Shown here piece by piece: positions 52,918 to 61,556 of a stretch of 64,000 nt of DNA. The notes under the pieces were generated by a model, which did not search any database, was not told the origin of the DNA, and saw only the letters and a list, made by a program, of their open reading frames with translations. A program made the position numbers and the translations under genes. How positions within the stretch are numbered: position 1 is the stretch's first letter; every line of letters begins with the position of its first letter. The stretch lies in the NCBI GenBank assembly GCA_049323795.1, contig JBMOOH010000050.1, forward strand, positions 1 through 64,000, read 5' to 3'. This DNA comes from JAOADN01 sp049323795. GTDB lineage: Bacteria > Pseudomonadota > Alphaproteobacteria > Rhodobacterales > Rhodobacteraceae.

Positions 52918-54384
52918 ATGCCCGGAACAGCGGCAGTGATCGGCGGCGGCGTGATCGGGGGCGGCTGGGCGGCGCGCTTCCTGCTCATGGGGTGGGACGT
53001 GCGCGTGTTCGACCCCGATCCCGAATCGCAGCGCAAGATCGGAGAGGTTCTGGCGAACGCGCGGCGGTCCCTGCCCGGACTTTACGAGGTGGCGCTTCCC
53101 GCCGAGGGCCGGCTGACCCATCACGCCACGATCGCCGAGGCCGTCAGGGGTGCGGACTGGGTCGTTGAAAGCGTGCCCGAGCGGCTGGAAATCAAGCACA
53201 AGGTCTACCGCGAGATCCAGGCGAACGCTCCGGGTGTCGTGATCGGTTCGTCCACGTCGGGCTTCAAGCCGAGCGAACTGCAGGAGGGCGCGTCGGATCC
53301 CTCGACGATTCTGGTGACGCATCCGTTCAACCCGGTCTACCTTCTTCCGCTCGCCGAACTCGTGCCTTCGGCCGCGAACCCCGCCGCGATGATCGCGCGG
53401 GCCAAGGCCGTGCTGGCCGGGATCGGGATGCATCCCCTGCACATCCGGGCCGAGATCGACGCCCATATCGCCGACCGCTTCCTCGAGGCGGTCTGGCGCG
53501 AGGCGCTGTGGCTCATCAGCGACGGAATCGCGACCACCGAGGAGATCGACGACGCGATCCGCTACGGCTTCGGGCTTCGCTGGGCCCAGATGGGACTGTT
53601 CGAGACCTACCGCATCGCCGGCGGCGAGGCGGGCATGCGCCACTTCATCGCACAGTTCGGACCGTGCCTGAGCTGGCCCTGGACGAAACTCATGGATGTG
53701 CCGGAGCTGACCGAGGAACTCACGGACCGGATCGCCGAACAGTCGGACGCCCAGTCGGGCCGCTACTCGATCCGCGAGCTCGAGCGGATCCGCGACAACA
53801 ACCTCGTCGGCATCATCCGGTCGCTGAAAGGCAAGAGCGCGCTCCAGACCGGCGCCGCCTGGGGCGCCGGCGCGCTGATCCGGACCCAGGACCGCGCGAT
53901 GATGCCCCCTGTCCCGGATGCGGACGCCCCCTTCGTCACCGTCCGGCGCGCCGTGCCGCTGGACTGGACGGACTACAACGGCCACATGAACGAGGCGAAC
54001 TTCCTGTCCGCCTTCGCGGATGCGTCCGACCGCTTCATGGAGGTCGCGGGGATCGACACCGACTACATAGCTGCGGGTTCGAGCACCTTCACCGCCGAGA
54101 CCCATATCCGGCATCTCGGCGAGGTGATGGCCGGTCAGACGATCGAGGTGCGGACGCGGCTTCTCGCGGCGGAAGGGCGCAAGGTCCATGTCTGGCACGA
54201 GATGCGCACCGGCGACGGACTGGTCGCGACGGCCGAACACCTGCTTGTGCACATGGACCTGAAGACCAGGACCGCGACGCCTCCCGGTCCGGCCGTCGCC
54301 GCGCGGCTTGCCGCCATGGCGGTCGCGCATGGCAAGGCCCCGCGTCCCGGAGGCGCCGGCCGCTTCGTCGGCCAGCCGCGTTAG
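52918..54384 (+). CDS. L-carnitine dehydrogenase fused to betainyl-CoA thioesterase
   Basis: The 488-residue protein joins two enzymes. Residues 1-320 are a 3-hydroxyacyl-CoA-type dehydrogenase (AVIGGGVIGGGWAARFLLMG, THPFNPVYLLPLAELVP, DGIATTEEIDDAIRYGFGLR) that oxidises carnitine to 3-dehydrocarnitine. Residues 340-470 are a hot-dog thioesterase (VPLDWTDYNGHMNEANFLSA) that would release betaine from betainyl-CoA. With the BKACE enzyme the route from carnitine to glycine betaine is complete. ATG at 52918 follows AAGGAG; an ATG at 52900 is possible. The TAG stop is also the start of repeat copy C. Confidence 0.92.
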   Translation: MPGTAAVIGGGVIGGGWAARFLLMGWDVRVFDPDPESQRKIGEVLANARRSLPGLYEVALPAEGRLTHHATIAEAVRGADWVVESVPERLEIKHKVYREIQANAPGVVIGSSTSGFKPSELQEGASDPSTILVTHPFNPVYLLPLAELVPSAANPAAMIARAKAVLAGIGMHPLHIRAEIDAHIADRFLEAVWREALWLISDGIATTEEIDDAIRYGFGLRWAQMGLFETYRIAGGEAGMRHFIAQFGPCLSWPWTKLMDVPELTEELTDRIAEQSDAQSGRYSIRELERIRDNNLVGIIRSLKGKSALQTGAAWGAGALIRTQDRAMMPPVPDADAPFVTVRRAVPLDWTDYNGHMNEANFLSAFADASDRFMEVAGIDTDYIAAGSSTFTAETHIRHLGEVMAGQTIEVRTRLLAAEGRKVHVWHEMRTGDGLVATAEHLLVHMDLKTRTATPPGPAVAARLAAMAVAHGKAPRPGGAGRFVGQPR

Positions 54385-54484
54385 AGCCTGTCCGGCAAGA
54401 GTGGACTCCGATCTTGTCGAGATACGGGCGACCACCAAGGAGCCAGAGCCTGTCCGACGCCTGCATCCGCGTCGGACAGGCTCT
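54383..54484 (+). repeat. MITE-like dispersed repeat, copy C
   Basis: This 102-bp unit runs from AGAGCCTGTCCGG to GGACAGGCTCT. Its right half forms a perfect 17-bp hairpin (CAGAGCCTGTCCGACGC at 54444-54460 with its complement at 54469-54485, eight-base loop), and the left end repeats the same arm. The unit begins inside the TAG stop of the carnitine dehydrogenase gene and could terminate both convergent transcripts. Confidence 0.85.
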
Positions 54485-54495
54485 GACGCGGCTGG

Positions 54496-55353
54496 TTAGC
54501 GAAGGTCGTCCACCTGGTCCTGAAGGGCGCGTATCGCTGCCGGAAAGTCGCGGGCGCCGATCTCGGCCTCGCGGACCAGCCAGTCGAAATGTCCGCCGAG
54601 CGTGGCGATCCGCGCCGAATCGCGGAAAGCGATGTAGTGGCGGCCGAGGTAAAGCACGGCGAGAAGGGGTCCGAACACCGTCACCGGGGCCGAGAATACC
54701 CGCCGCGCATCGAAGAGGTAGATACGCAGGACCGGATAGAGCTGCTCGTAGAGCGCAAGCCAGTGGCGGAGCTGCGACCGCCGGAGATCCGCCGAAAGAC
54801 CCCGGTAATAGCCCTCCGCGCGCACAAACGCCTCGACCTCGTGCAGGGGAAATGCCATCTCGTAGTCGGATCGGGCCGTGCGCATCCAGGCGAGCCGGTC
54901 CTCGGACGCCCCGATCGCCTGTTCGGCGGTGCGTCCGAGCTGGGGTTCGTATTCCCAGGACAGCAGCGCCCGCGTCTTCAGCATGTCGGGCAGCGTCGCC
55001 GGAACATGACGGATCTTGTAGCCTGCCGCCTCGCGGTGCCAGCCGAAGATGGTTTCGTCGATCAGGGCGCGTGGCGCCTCGGTGACGGTGAGCGAGGTGG
55101 CAAGGAGGTCGGCGGGACGTTCCGGACGGTCCGAAAGTCCCAGGAGCCAGTCCGCCGACACGCCGAGCGCATGGGCCGCTTCGGCGACGAGATGGGAATT
55201 GGGAAGCCTCGCCGCGCCGTTCGCAAGAACCTGGGACAGCGTCGACCGGTCAACCCCCGTCGCCCGCGCCAGCGCGCTTTGCGACATGCCGCGGTCGGCC
55301 ATCGACTGCAGCAGCCTCTGGCGGAACAGGTGGGAGCGGTCGCGTCTGTCCAT
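54496..55353 (-). CDS. XRE-family regulator with a large sensory domain
   Basis: The 285-residue protein has an HTH_3 domain at about residues 10-70 (MADRGMSQSALARATGVDRS and the GVSADWLLGLSD end) and a 200-residue C-terminal region rich in aromatic residues that I do not recognise, probably for ligand binding. ATG at 55353 is favoured over 55371. It faces the desaturase gene across an AT-rich 110-bp gap and may regulate it, or the convergent carnitine operon. Confidence 0.82.
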   Translation of the reverse strand: MDRRDRSHLFRQRLLQSMADRGMSQSALARATGVDRSTLSQVLANGAARLPNSHLVAEAAHALGVSADWLLGLSDRPERPADLLATSLTVTEAPRALIDETIFGWHREAAGYKIRHVPATLPDMLKTRALLSWEYEPQLGRTAEQAIGASEDRLAWMRTARSDYEMAFPLHEVEAFVRAEGYYRGLSADLRRSQLRHWLALYEQLYPVLRIYLFDARRVFSAPVTVFGPLLAVLYLGRHYIAFRDSARIATLGGHFDWLVREAEIGARDFPAAIRALQDQVDDLR

Positions 55354-55463
55354 TTTAGTCACCAATGTCAAATTTAATGCACATGCGTTGGAGAAAGTTT
55401 CAGATTGTCGGAATTTTCACGACGCCCCGCAAGGGGTAGACTCCTGGCAGATCCGATAATGCC

Positions 55464-56372
55464 TTGGGGACCGCTTTGCCGAACAGCACTCCGCGTGAGG
55501 TTGAATGGCCCACGCTCGCACTCCTCGCCCTGTGCTACCTGCTCTGGATCGCAGCCGCCTTCTGGCTGGCGGACATCTCTGCCGCGCTGGCGCTGGTGCC
55601 GATGGTTCTTGCCCTGGTCCTGCATTCCTCGCTTCAGCACGAGATGCTGCACGGCCATCCCTTCCGCAATCCGCACCTGAACGAGGCGCTCGTGTTCCTG
55701 CCGCTCGGCCTCGTCTATCCGTACCGCCGGTTCCGGGACCTTCACCTTGCCCACCACAAGGACGAAAACCTCACCGACCCCTACGACGACCCGGAATCCA
55801 ACTACCTCGATCCTGCGGTATGGGCGGGCCTTCCGGGCTGGCGGCGTCTGGTCCTGAGGGCCAACAATTCGCTGCTTGGGCGGATGACACTCGGACCGGC
55901 AATCGGCACCGTCGCCTTCCTGCGTGGCGAGCTGTCGCTGCTGCGCAGGGGCGCGCCGGGTGTCAGGCGCGCCTGGCTCCTGCATGCGGCGGGGCTCGCC
56001 GTCGTGGTGGCGGCGGTCTCGGCAAGCCCGATGCCCGGCTGGCTCTACGCGCTCGCCGCCTACCTGGCGCTCTCGGTGCTGAAGATACGGACCTTCCTCG
56101 AACATCGCGCCCACCAGATGCCGCGCGGCCGGACCGTCATCGTGGAAGGCCAGGGGCTGCTGTCGTTCCTGTTTCTGAACAACAACCTCCACGTCGTGCA
56201 CCATGCGCGGCCGCGCCTGGCATGGTACCGCCTGCCCGCCGCCTTCCGCGAGTCGCGATCCGAATGGCTGCGGAGGAACGAGGGCTACATCTATTCCTCG
56301 TACCGCGACATCTTCCGCCGCTATTTCCTCAGGCCCAAGGATCCGGTTCCCCATCCGTTGTTCCGGCGCTGA
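55464..56372 (+). CDS. Membrane fatty acid desaturase-like protein
   Basis: The 302-residue protein has four hydrophobic segments and the three His boxes of di-iron desaturases/hydroxylases: HEMLHGHPF, HLAHHKDEN and HVVHHARPRLAWYRLP. Substrate (acyl lipid or other) is unknown. A TTG at 55464 is the probable start; a second in-frame TTG lies at 55476 and neither has a strong ribosome site. The AT-rich region upstream contains TTTAAT, a likely -10 element. Confidence 0.87.
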   Translation: MGTALPNSTPREVEWPTLALLALCYLLWIAAAFWLADISAALALVPMVLALVLHSSLQHEMLHGHPFRNPHLNEALVFLPLGLVYPYRRFRDLHLAHHKDENLTDPYDDPESNYLDPAVWAGLPGWRRLVLRANNSLLGRMTLGPAIGTVAFLRGELSLLRRGAPGVRRAWLLHAAGLAVVVAAVSASPMPGWLYALAAYLALSVLKIRTFLEHRAHQMPRGRTVIVEGQGLLSFLFLNNNLHVVHHARPRLAWYRLPAAFRESRSEWLRRNEGYIYSSYRDIFRRYFLRPKDPVPHPLFRR

Positions 56373-56409
56373 GGCGCGCCGGGTCAGATCGGCGAGCGCC
56401 TCACCCGCG

Positions 56410-57186
56410 TCACGTCGGTTCCGCGGTTCCGGGCAGGATCCCGGCCGGGCGATGCGCGTCCCGGGTCCCGCCGGACACCGCCCCGTCCGCGCCCTGCCCG
56501 AGGCGGCGGAAGCAGGGCTCGGGTCCGCTGTTGTCGAAAAAGGGGACACCGCCGGACGACCCGTCCGAAGCGAGCCGGTGCGCGACCTCGGCGAGCACCA
56601 CCTCGGTCACGAAGGGCAGGTTCAGGCGCCGGGCGTCCTGGAGCGGCACCCAGTGGAGGTGGGACAACTCGTCCGTCGCCCGCGAAAAGTCCAGCGGATC
56701 GCCTGCGATGCGGACGGCATCGGCCATGAAGAAGCGCGCGTCGTAGCGGCGGGTCCGGCCGGGGGGCGTGATCGCGCGGAAGACGAAGCTCAGACCCGAC
56801 GCGTCCGGGATCTGTCGCGCCCCGGCAAACGCGGCCCAGGGAGCCGGGATGGAAGGGGCCGGCCAGTCCCCGGGCCGGGAAAGCATGAGGCCGGCCTCTT
56901 CCCAGAGCTCGCGGATGGCAGCGGCAAGCAGCGCCCGACCCGACCCGGGGGCGGCTCCCTCGTCGAGCGGCCCGAGCATCGACGCCGGGGGGGCGGCCAG
57001 CGGGATCCCTTCGTCCGAGGGATCGACGCCGCCGCCCGGAAAGACGTATTTCGACGGCATGAAGGCGGCGCCGTGGCCGCGCTGGCCCATCAGCACATGC
57101 CGGACCCCGCCGACGCTGCGCACCAGGATGACGGTTGCGGCATCACGGACCGGCTGCGCCCCGGGCGATGCCTCAGCGCGCGGCAT
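56410..57186 (-). CDS. Nudix hydrolase with an insertion in the Nudix box region
   Basis: The 258-residue protein has FPGGGVDPSDEG, then some 30 extra residues rich in Pro, Ala and Gly, then AIRELWEEAGLML, so the REUXEEXGU half of the box is intact while the usual short spacer is enlarged, as in the NUDT19-like branch. The latter favours CoA derivatives. ATG at 57186 overlaps the DUF983 stop by 14 bp; ATG at 57210 is an alternative. Confidence 0.85.
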   Translation of the reverse strand: MPRAEASPGAQPVRDAATVILVRSVGGVRHVLMGQRGHGAAFMPSKYVFPGGGVDPSDEGIPLAAPPASMLGPLDEGAAPGSGRALLAAAIRELWEEAGLMLSRPGDWPAPSIPAPWAAFAGARQIPDASGLSFVFRAITPPGRTRRYDARFFMADAVRIAGDPLDFSRATDELSHLHWVPLQDARRLNLPFVTEVVLAEVAHRLASDGSSGGVPFFDNSGPEPCFRRLGQGADGAVSGGTRDAHRPAGILPGTAEPT

Positions 57187-57586
57187 CGGCGGCAGGTTCG
57201 CCGAAGCCATGCATCCGCCGCGCCCATTGGAGTGCGACGAACATTCCCTTCAGCCGGGGAAGAAGGAACAGGGACAGCGAGACGCAGGCCAGGGTTCCGA
57301 CCGTGGCGAGAATCAGCGGGTCGGGACGGAACCGGACGAATGACCACAGCATCGCGGGCGCCATCAGGTGGCCCACGATCAGCACCGTGGCATAGGCGGG
57401 CCCGTCGTCCGCGCGCTGGTGCGACAGATCCTCGCCGCAGACCGCGCAGGCCGTTCGGACCGACAGGTAGCCGCGCATCATCGGTCCGGCCCCGCATTGC
57501 GGGCAGCGCCGGTGCCAACCCCTCAGAAGCGCGCTGCGCAGCGGGCGGTCCTCTGCATCGTCGGTGTGGCGCAGGTCGTCCTTCAT
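57173..57586 (-). CDS. DUF983 zinc-ribbon membrane protein
   Basis: The 137-residue protein has two CxxC pairs (RRCPQCGAGPMM and TACAVCGEDLS) and two C-terminal membrane helices, matching DUF983 of alphaproteobacteria, which is often found with haem-copper oxidase genes. None is seen here. ATG at 57586 follows AAAGGA. It overlaps the Nudix start and is divergent from the EF-hand gene. Confidence 0.88.
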   Translation of the reverse strand: MKDDLRHTDDAEDRPLRSALLRGWHRRCPQCGAGPMMRGYLSVRTACAVCGEDLSHQRADDGPAYATVLIVGHLMAPAMLWSFVRFRPDPLILATVGTLACVSLSLFLLPRLKGMFVALQWARRMHGFGEPAADAAR

Positions 57587-57755
57587 GTCGGCATCCTTTC
57601 CTGCGAGCCCGGATAGCAGAACGGCGTGCGCGGGCAAAGATGGCCCTTCTGCGGGCGGAGAAGATGTCGCGGGCGCGACGGAAACCGCCGGTCCGCACGT
57701 TTCTCCTCTATCGCGCGGCCCGAACGGCCGCGGGAGAAGGTAAAGGAGAACCGGA

Positions 57756-58340
57756 ATGAGAAAGTCGCTTGCAACCCTTGCGGTCGTCCTGGGAACCGGC
57801 GCGGGTATCGCCGCCATGGCGCAGACCGCCGGCGAGACCACCGGGCCGGGCGCGGGACCTGCGGACGGGCCGATGATGCAGGGGCCGGAGGGCGGGCCCT
57901 TCGACTTCGGCGCGATGGATGCCAACAAGGATGGCAGGGTGACACCCGAGGAGATGCGCGCGCGCCGTGCCGAAGCGGTGGCCGGAGCGGATGCCGACGG
58001 GGACGGCAGGATCACCGAATCCGAACTCGTCGCCTGGCAGGTCGCGCGCATGACCGAGCGTGTGACCGCCCGCGCCAAGGAGCGGTTCGCCGCGCAGGAT
58101 CTGAACGGCGACGGCGCGCTCACCGTCGAGGAACTGCTCGTGCCGCCGGTCGGCGAGGGGCTGTTCCGCCGCGCCGACGCGGACGGCGACGGTGCGGTGT
58201 CTGCCGCCGAGTTCGGACAGATGCAGGCCCGCATGGCCGACCGCATGGACAGGATGCGGGAGAGGGGAGGCGAGGGCGGCAAGGATGGCCGTCCCTGGTT
58301 CGGCCGGATGCATGAGAGGGGGGCCGGGGAGAGCGAGTGA
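57756..58340 (+). CDS. Secreted protein with four EF-hand loops
   Basis: The 194-residue precursor has a signal peptide (residues 1-22, AAMAQ). Four loops fit the EF-hand pattern: DANKDGRVTPEE, DADGDGRITESE, DLNGDGALTVEE and DADGDGAVSAAE. It should bind calcium in the periplasm. ATG at 57756 follows AAAGGAG. A terminator separates it from the sigma factor gene. Confidence 0.9.
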   Translation: MRKSLATLAVVLGTGAGIAAMAQTAGETTGPGAGPADGPMMQGPEGGPFDFGAMDANKDGRVTPEEMRARRAEAVAGADADGDGRITESELVAWQVARMTERVTARAKERFAAQDLNGDGALTVEELLVPPVGEGLFRRADADGDGAVSAAEFGQMQARMADRMDRMRERGGEGGKDGRPWFGRMHERGAGESE

Positions 58341-58361
58341 AACCGGCCGGCATCACCGGGA

Positions 58362-58388
58362 CGGAGCGGGTTTTCCCCGCTCCGCTTT
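58362..58388 (+). terminator. Hairpin terminator after the EF-hand gene
   Basis: CGGAGCGGG pairs with CCCGCTCCG across a TTTTC loop and is followed by CTTTC. It separates the EF-hand gene from the sigma operon, which must then have its own promoter. Confidence 0.6.
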
Positions 58389-58408
58389 CACGGTAGGTGT
58401 CGTCCGCG

Positions 58409-59026
58409 ATGGCTATGGCGATGGCCCTTGACAGCTCCGGCACATCCGGCGGGAAGGAAGATGCCCAGGGCGTCCTCCCGGACGCGGTGCTGCTTGCGCG
58501 GTATGCCGCCGGCGATCCGGGGGCGGCGCGGCTGCTGGCCGACCGGCTGGCGCCACGCCTTCTGCGGGCAGCCCGGCGAATCCTTGGCGATCACGCCGAG
58601 GCCGAGGACGTGGTGCAGGAGGCGATGCTTCGCCTCTGGCGCGCCGCGCCCGGATGGCGGGCCGGCGAGGCGCAGGTTTCCACCTGGGCCTATCGCGTGG
58701 CGGTGAATCTCTGCACGGACCGCCTCAGGCGCCGGCGGGCCGTTCCGATCGAAAGCGTCCCCGAGCCCGAGGCGGACCGGCCGCCGGCCGACTCGGTCCT
58801 GATCGGGGACGCCCGCGTGCGCGCGCTCGGGCTGGCTCTGGCGGCGCTGCCGGACCGGCAGCGGCAGGCGGTGGTGTTGCGGCACATCGAGGGGCTCGCC
58901 AATCCCGAGATCGGCGAGGTGATGGGGATCGGGGTGGAAGCTGTGGAAAGCCTGATCGCGCGGGGCAAGCGCGCACTGGTGCAGGCCCTTGCCGGCCGGC
59001 GCGACGAACTGGGGTTCAGCGAATGA
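58409..59026 (+). CDS. ECF-type RNA polymerase sigma factor
   Basis: The 205-residue protein has sigma region 2 (about residues 50-115; AEAEDVVQEAMLRLWRAAP, STWAYRVAVNLCTDRLRRRR) and region 4 (about 135-195; ALPDRQRQAVVLRHIEGLAN, EIGEVMGIGVEAVESLIARG). Start choice is open among GTG 58397 and ATG 58409, 58415 and 58421. It is coupled to the next gene (ATGA). The following membrane protein probably acts as its anti-sigma factor. Confidence 0.92.
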   Translation: MAMAMALDSSGTSGGKEDAQGVLPDAVLLARYAAGDPGAARLLADRLAPRLLRAARRILGDHAEAEDVVQEAMLRLWRAAPGWRAGEAQVSTWAYRVAVNLCTDRLRRRRAVPIESVPEPEADRPPADSVLIGDARVRALGLALAALPDRQRQAVVLRHIEGLANPEIGEVMGIGVEAVESLIARGKRALVQALAGRRDELGFSE

Positions 59027-59475
59027 GCGACAGGGAACGGACTGGCGGGCCGGATGGCGGAGGCGCGCTGACGCCGCGCGACGAGGCGATGCTCGGTGAA
59101 TTGTTCGCCTCGGCGCGGAGCCGGGCGGCAGCGCCTTCGGCGGACCTGATGGCCCGGATCCTTGCGGATGCGGCACAGGCCCAGCCGCGCGGAGCTGCGG
59201 CCCCTTCCCCGGAAGCGGCCGGCAGGCCGGCGCCGCATGGCGGATTCTGGGCCGAACTCGCCTTCCTCGTCGGCGGCTGGCCGGCGGTCGGAGGGCTTGT
59301 CTCGGCGGCAATGGCCGGCCTCTGGGTCGGGTTCAGCGGACTGGGCGGTCCGGCCGACCTCTCGGTCGTGCTTTCCGGTGCGGGGCTTGCCGGGACCGGG
59401 AATGTCGCGGCGGTCGAACTGCTGCCGGGAACCGATGCGTTCGGCCTCGCCGACCTCGGAGGAGAAGGACCATGA
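59023..59475 (+). CDS. Membrane protein, possible anti-sigma factor
   Basis: The 150-residue product has a soluble N-terminal part (about residues 1-75; LTPRDEAMLGELFASARS) and a single hydrophobic segment near residues 80-105, followed by a short periplasmic tail. It matches no anti-sigma signature I recognise, but size, topology and coupling to the sigma factor (four-base overlap) suggest it. The next gene also overlaps by four bases. Confidence 0.75.
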   Translation: MSDRERTGGPDGGGALTPRDEAMLGELFASARSRAAAPSADLMARILADAAQAQPRGAAAPSPEAAGRPAPHGGFWAELAFLVGGWPAVGGLVSAAMAGLWVGFSGLGGPADLSVVLSGAGLAGTGNVAAVELLPGTDAFGLADLGGEGP

Positions 59476-60038
59476 CGATGACCGATCCCACGCGCGGCCA
59501 GGGCGAACCGAGGCCGCCGCAGCCGGAGCCCGGCCCGGCGGGACGCCCCGAGCCAGCGGGCGCGGGGGCCGCGCTGTCCGGCCGGGTGCGGACGCTTCTT
59601 GTCGGGTCGCTGGTGCTGAACCTGCTTCTGGGCGGCATCTTCGCAGGATCGGCCATCGCGAACTGGAGCGGACGCGGCGGCAGCGGGACGCGCGACCTGG
59701 CGTTCGGCCCCTTCACCGAGGCCCTGTCGCGCAGCGACCGGATGGCCATGCGGGGGGCCTTCCTGTCGCGGATGCCGGACCTTCGGGATGCCCGCCGCGC
59801 CGCCCAGGCCGACTTCGGGGAGGTGATCGCCGCCATCCGTTCGACGCCCTTCGACCGCGCCGCGCTCGAGGCCGCGTTCGCACGGCTCCGCGAGCGCACG
59901 GCCGAGCGCATCGCCGTCGGCGAGGACCTGCTTGTCGAGCGCATCGCGCAGATGCCGCCCGAGGCGCGGCTGGCCTTCGCCGCGCGACTGGAGGAGCGCA
60001 TCAGCCGGGGTTCGCACATGGATCGGGAAGACCGCTGA
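59472..60038 (+). CDS. Periplasmic heavy-metal-sensor-like protein
   Basis: The 188-residue protein has one N-terminal membrane helix (about residues 40-62; LLVGSLVLNLLLGGIFAGSA) and a helical periplasmic domain with RDARRAAQADFGEVIAAIRS and PPEARLAFAARLEERI, like Spy/CnrX-type heavy-metal sensors. With the sigma factor and membrane protein it forms a three-gene stress-sensing operon. Confidence 0.8.
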   Translation: MTMTDPTRGQGEPRPPQPEPGPAGRPEPAGAGAALSGRVRTLLVGSLVLNLLLGGIFAGSAIANWSGRGGSGTRDLAFGPFTEALSRSDRMAMRGAFLSRMPDLRDARRAAQADFGEVIAAIRSTPFDRAALEAAFARLRERTAERIAVGEDLLVERIAQMPPEARLAFAARLEERISRGSHMDREDR

Positions 60039-60088
60039 GCGTGCACGGGTCGGCCGGGCGAAGCCGCTTGGACCGGACGCCGGTCCGG

Positions 60089-61471
60089 TCAGGCGGCGCT
60101 CAGGGCGACCATGACCTGATTGCGTCCATCCGACTTGGCCACCAAGAGCGCCTGGTCCGCCTGCGCGATCACGCTGTCGATCCGCGAGGGCCGGGCGTCG
60201 GCCCCGCTCCCCATGGCCAGTCCGATCGACATGGTGACATGGGCGCCGCCGCCGCCGGGCAGCCGGACCGCATGCTCCTCGATCACCCGCCGCAGACGTT
60301 CGGCCGTCGTCCGCGCCGCATCGAGCGTCGTGTCGGGAAGCGCCACGAGGAATTCCTCGCCGCCGATGCGGGCCACCAGATCCACCGCCCGCAGGTTGTT
60401 GCGGAAGCGGGCCGCGACTTCGACCAGAACCGCATCGCCCGCGCCGTGGCCGTGGGTGTCGTTGATCGCCTTGAAGCGGTCGAGGTCCAGTATCATCACC
60501 GCAAAGCTCTTGCCGGCCGCTTCGGCATGCGCCGCGATGCGCGACAGGTGCGGAAGCGCATAGCGGCGGTTGTAGAGGCCGGTGAGCGGGTCGGTCATCG
60601 CCATCTTGAGACCGTCCGCAACCGAGGCGCGCAGGCGGTCAGCCCTGCGCTTGGCGTCGATCTGGACCCGGACCCGGTGGGCGATCTCCTCGGCCGCCGC
60701 CTTCTCCTCGATCAGGTCGCTGGCCCCGAGGTCGAGCGCCATGGCGGCGGTGTCGCGGGCATCGGCAGGCAGGACGACGCATATCCCGGCAAAGCGGGTG
60801 GGATGTCGGGATCGGATCTCGGACATCAGGCGGAGCCCGTCGCCGGGCCGTGCCAGATCGGCCCAGATGACGAACACGTCCGGCACCGACCCCTCGGGCC
60901 ACTCGTTCAGCGCGTCTTCGGAACCGATGATGGTGATGCGGTCGCCGAGCTGCGACTGCAGCATCCGCATCCAGGCGAAGGCCGTATCGGCGCGCCGCGC
61001 GATCAGGGCCACCCGCGCGGGCGCGCCGAAGCCTTCCTGCTCTTCAGCGAAGCCGAACTCGCGGTAGGTCATGCCCCGCAGACCGATCTCGTCAACCGCC
61101 TCCTGCGATCGCAGGAGGCTGCGGATGCGGGCCAGAAGCACCAGGTCGTTGACGGGCTTGGACAGGACCTCGGCGGCGCCGGCCCTGAGCGCCTCGATCC
61201 GCGTCTGGGCGTCGCGCGACGCCGTCACGAAGATCAGAGGCACCGTCGCGGTGGCGGGATCAGCCTTGAGCCGGCGGCATACCTCGATGCCGTCGATGTC
61301 CGGAAGGGCGATATCGAGAAGGATCAGGCCAGGCCGTTCGGCCTGGGCGAGGGTCAGCGCCTCGGCACCGGTGCGCGCCTGCGCCGTCTGGTAGCAGGCC
61401 GCCGCCAGCTTCACCTTGAGCAGGATTCGGTTGGACGACACATCGTCCACGATGAGGATCTTGCCCGACAC
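60089..61471 (-). CDS. pleD: PleD-type diguanylate cyclase response regulator
   Basis: The 460-residue protein has a receiver domain with Asp53 (LILLDIALPD) and Lys at LSKPVND, a second degenerate receiver (about 155-275), and a GGDEF domain (about 300-455) with the active GGEEF. The I-site RAVD lies five residues before GGEEF, so product inhibition is expected. It makes cyclic di-GMP and links phosphorelay signals to the switch between motile and sessile states. Confidence 0.95.
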   Translation of the reverse strand: MSGKILIVDDVSSNRILLKVKLAAACYQTAQARTGAEALTLAQAERPGLILLDIALPDIDGIEVCRRLKADPATATVPLIFVTASRDAQTRIEALRAGAAEVLSKPVNDLVLLARIRSLLRSQEAVDEIGLRGMTYREFGFAEEQEGFGAPARVALIARRADTAFAWMRMLQSQLGDRITIIGSEDALNEWPEGSVPDVFVIWADLARPGDGLRLMSEIRSRHPTRFAGICVVLPADARDTAAMALDLGASDLIEEKAAAEEIAHRVRVQIDAKRRADRLRASVADGLKMAMTDPLTGLYNRRYALPHLSRIAAHAEAAGKSFAVMILDLDRFKAINDTHGHGAGDAVLVEVAARFRNNLRAVDLVARIGGEEFLVALPDTTLDAARTTAERLRRVIEEHAVRLPGGGGAHVTMSIGLAMGSGADARPSRIDSVIAQADQALLVAKSDGRNQVMVALSAA

Positions 61472-61530
61472 CGGGTGCTCCAGTCTGAATCGCGCTCTGT
61501 TTCCCTGCGCTCATGATTTGTTTGCAATGG

Positions 61531-61546
61531 TTAAGGAAGCCTTTAC
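61531..61546 (+). promoter_or_regulatory. CtrA-like box before DUF3572 gene
   Basis: TTAAGGAAGCCTTTAC has the form TTAA-N7-TTAAC with one mismatch. It lies 60 bp from the pleD start on the other strand and 11 bp before the DUF3572 start. CtrA control of cyclic di-GMP genes is known in this group, but binding is unproven. Confidence 0.4.
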
Positions 61547-61556
61547 GACTGCGCCC

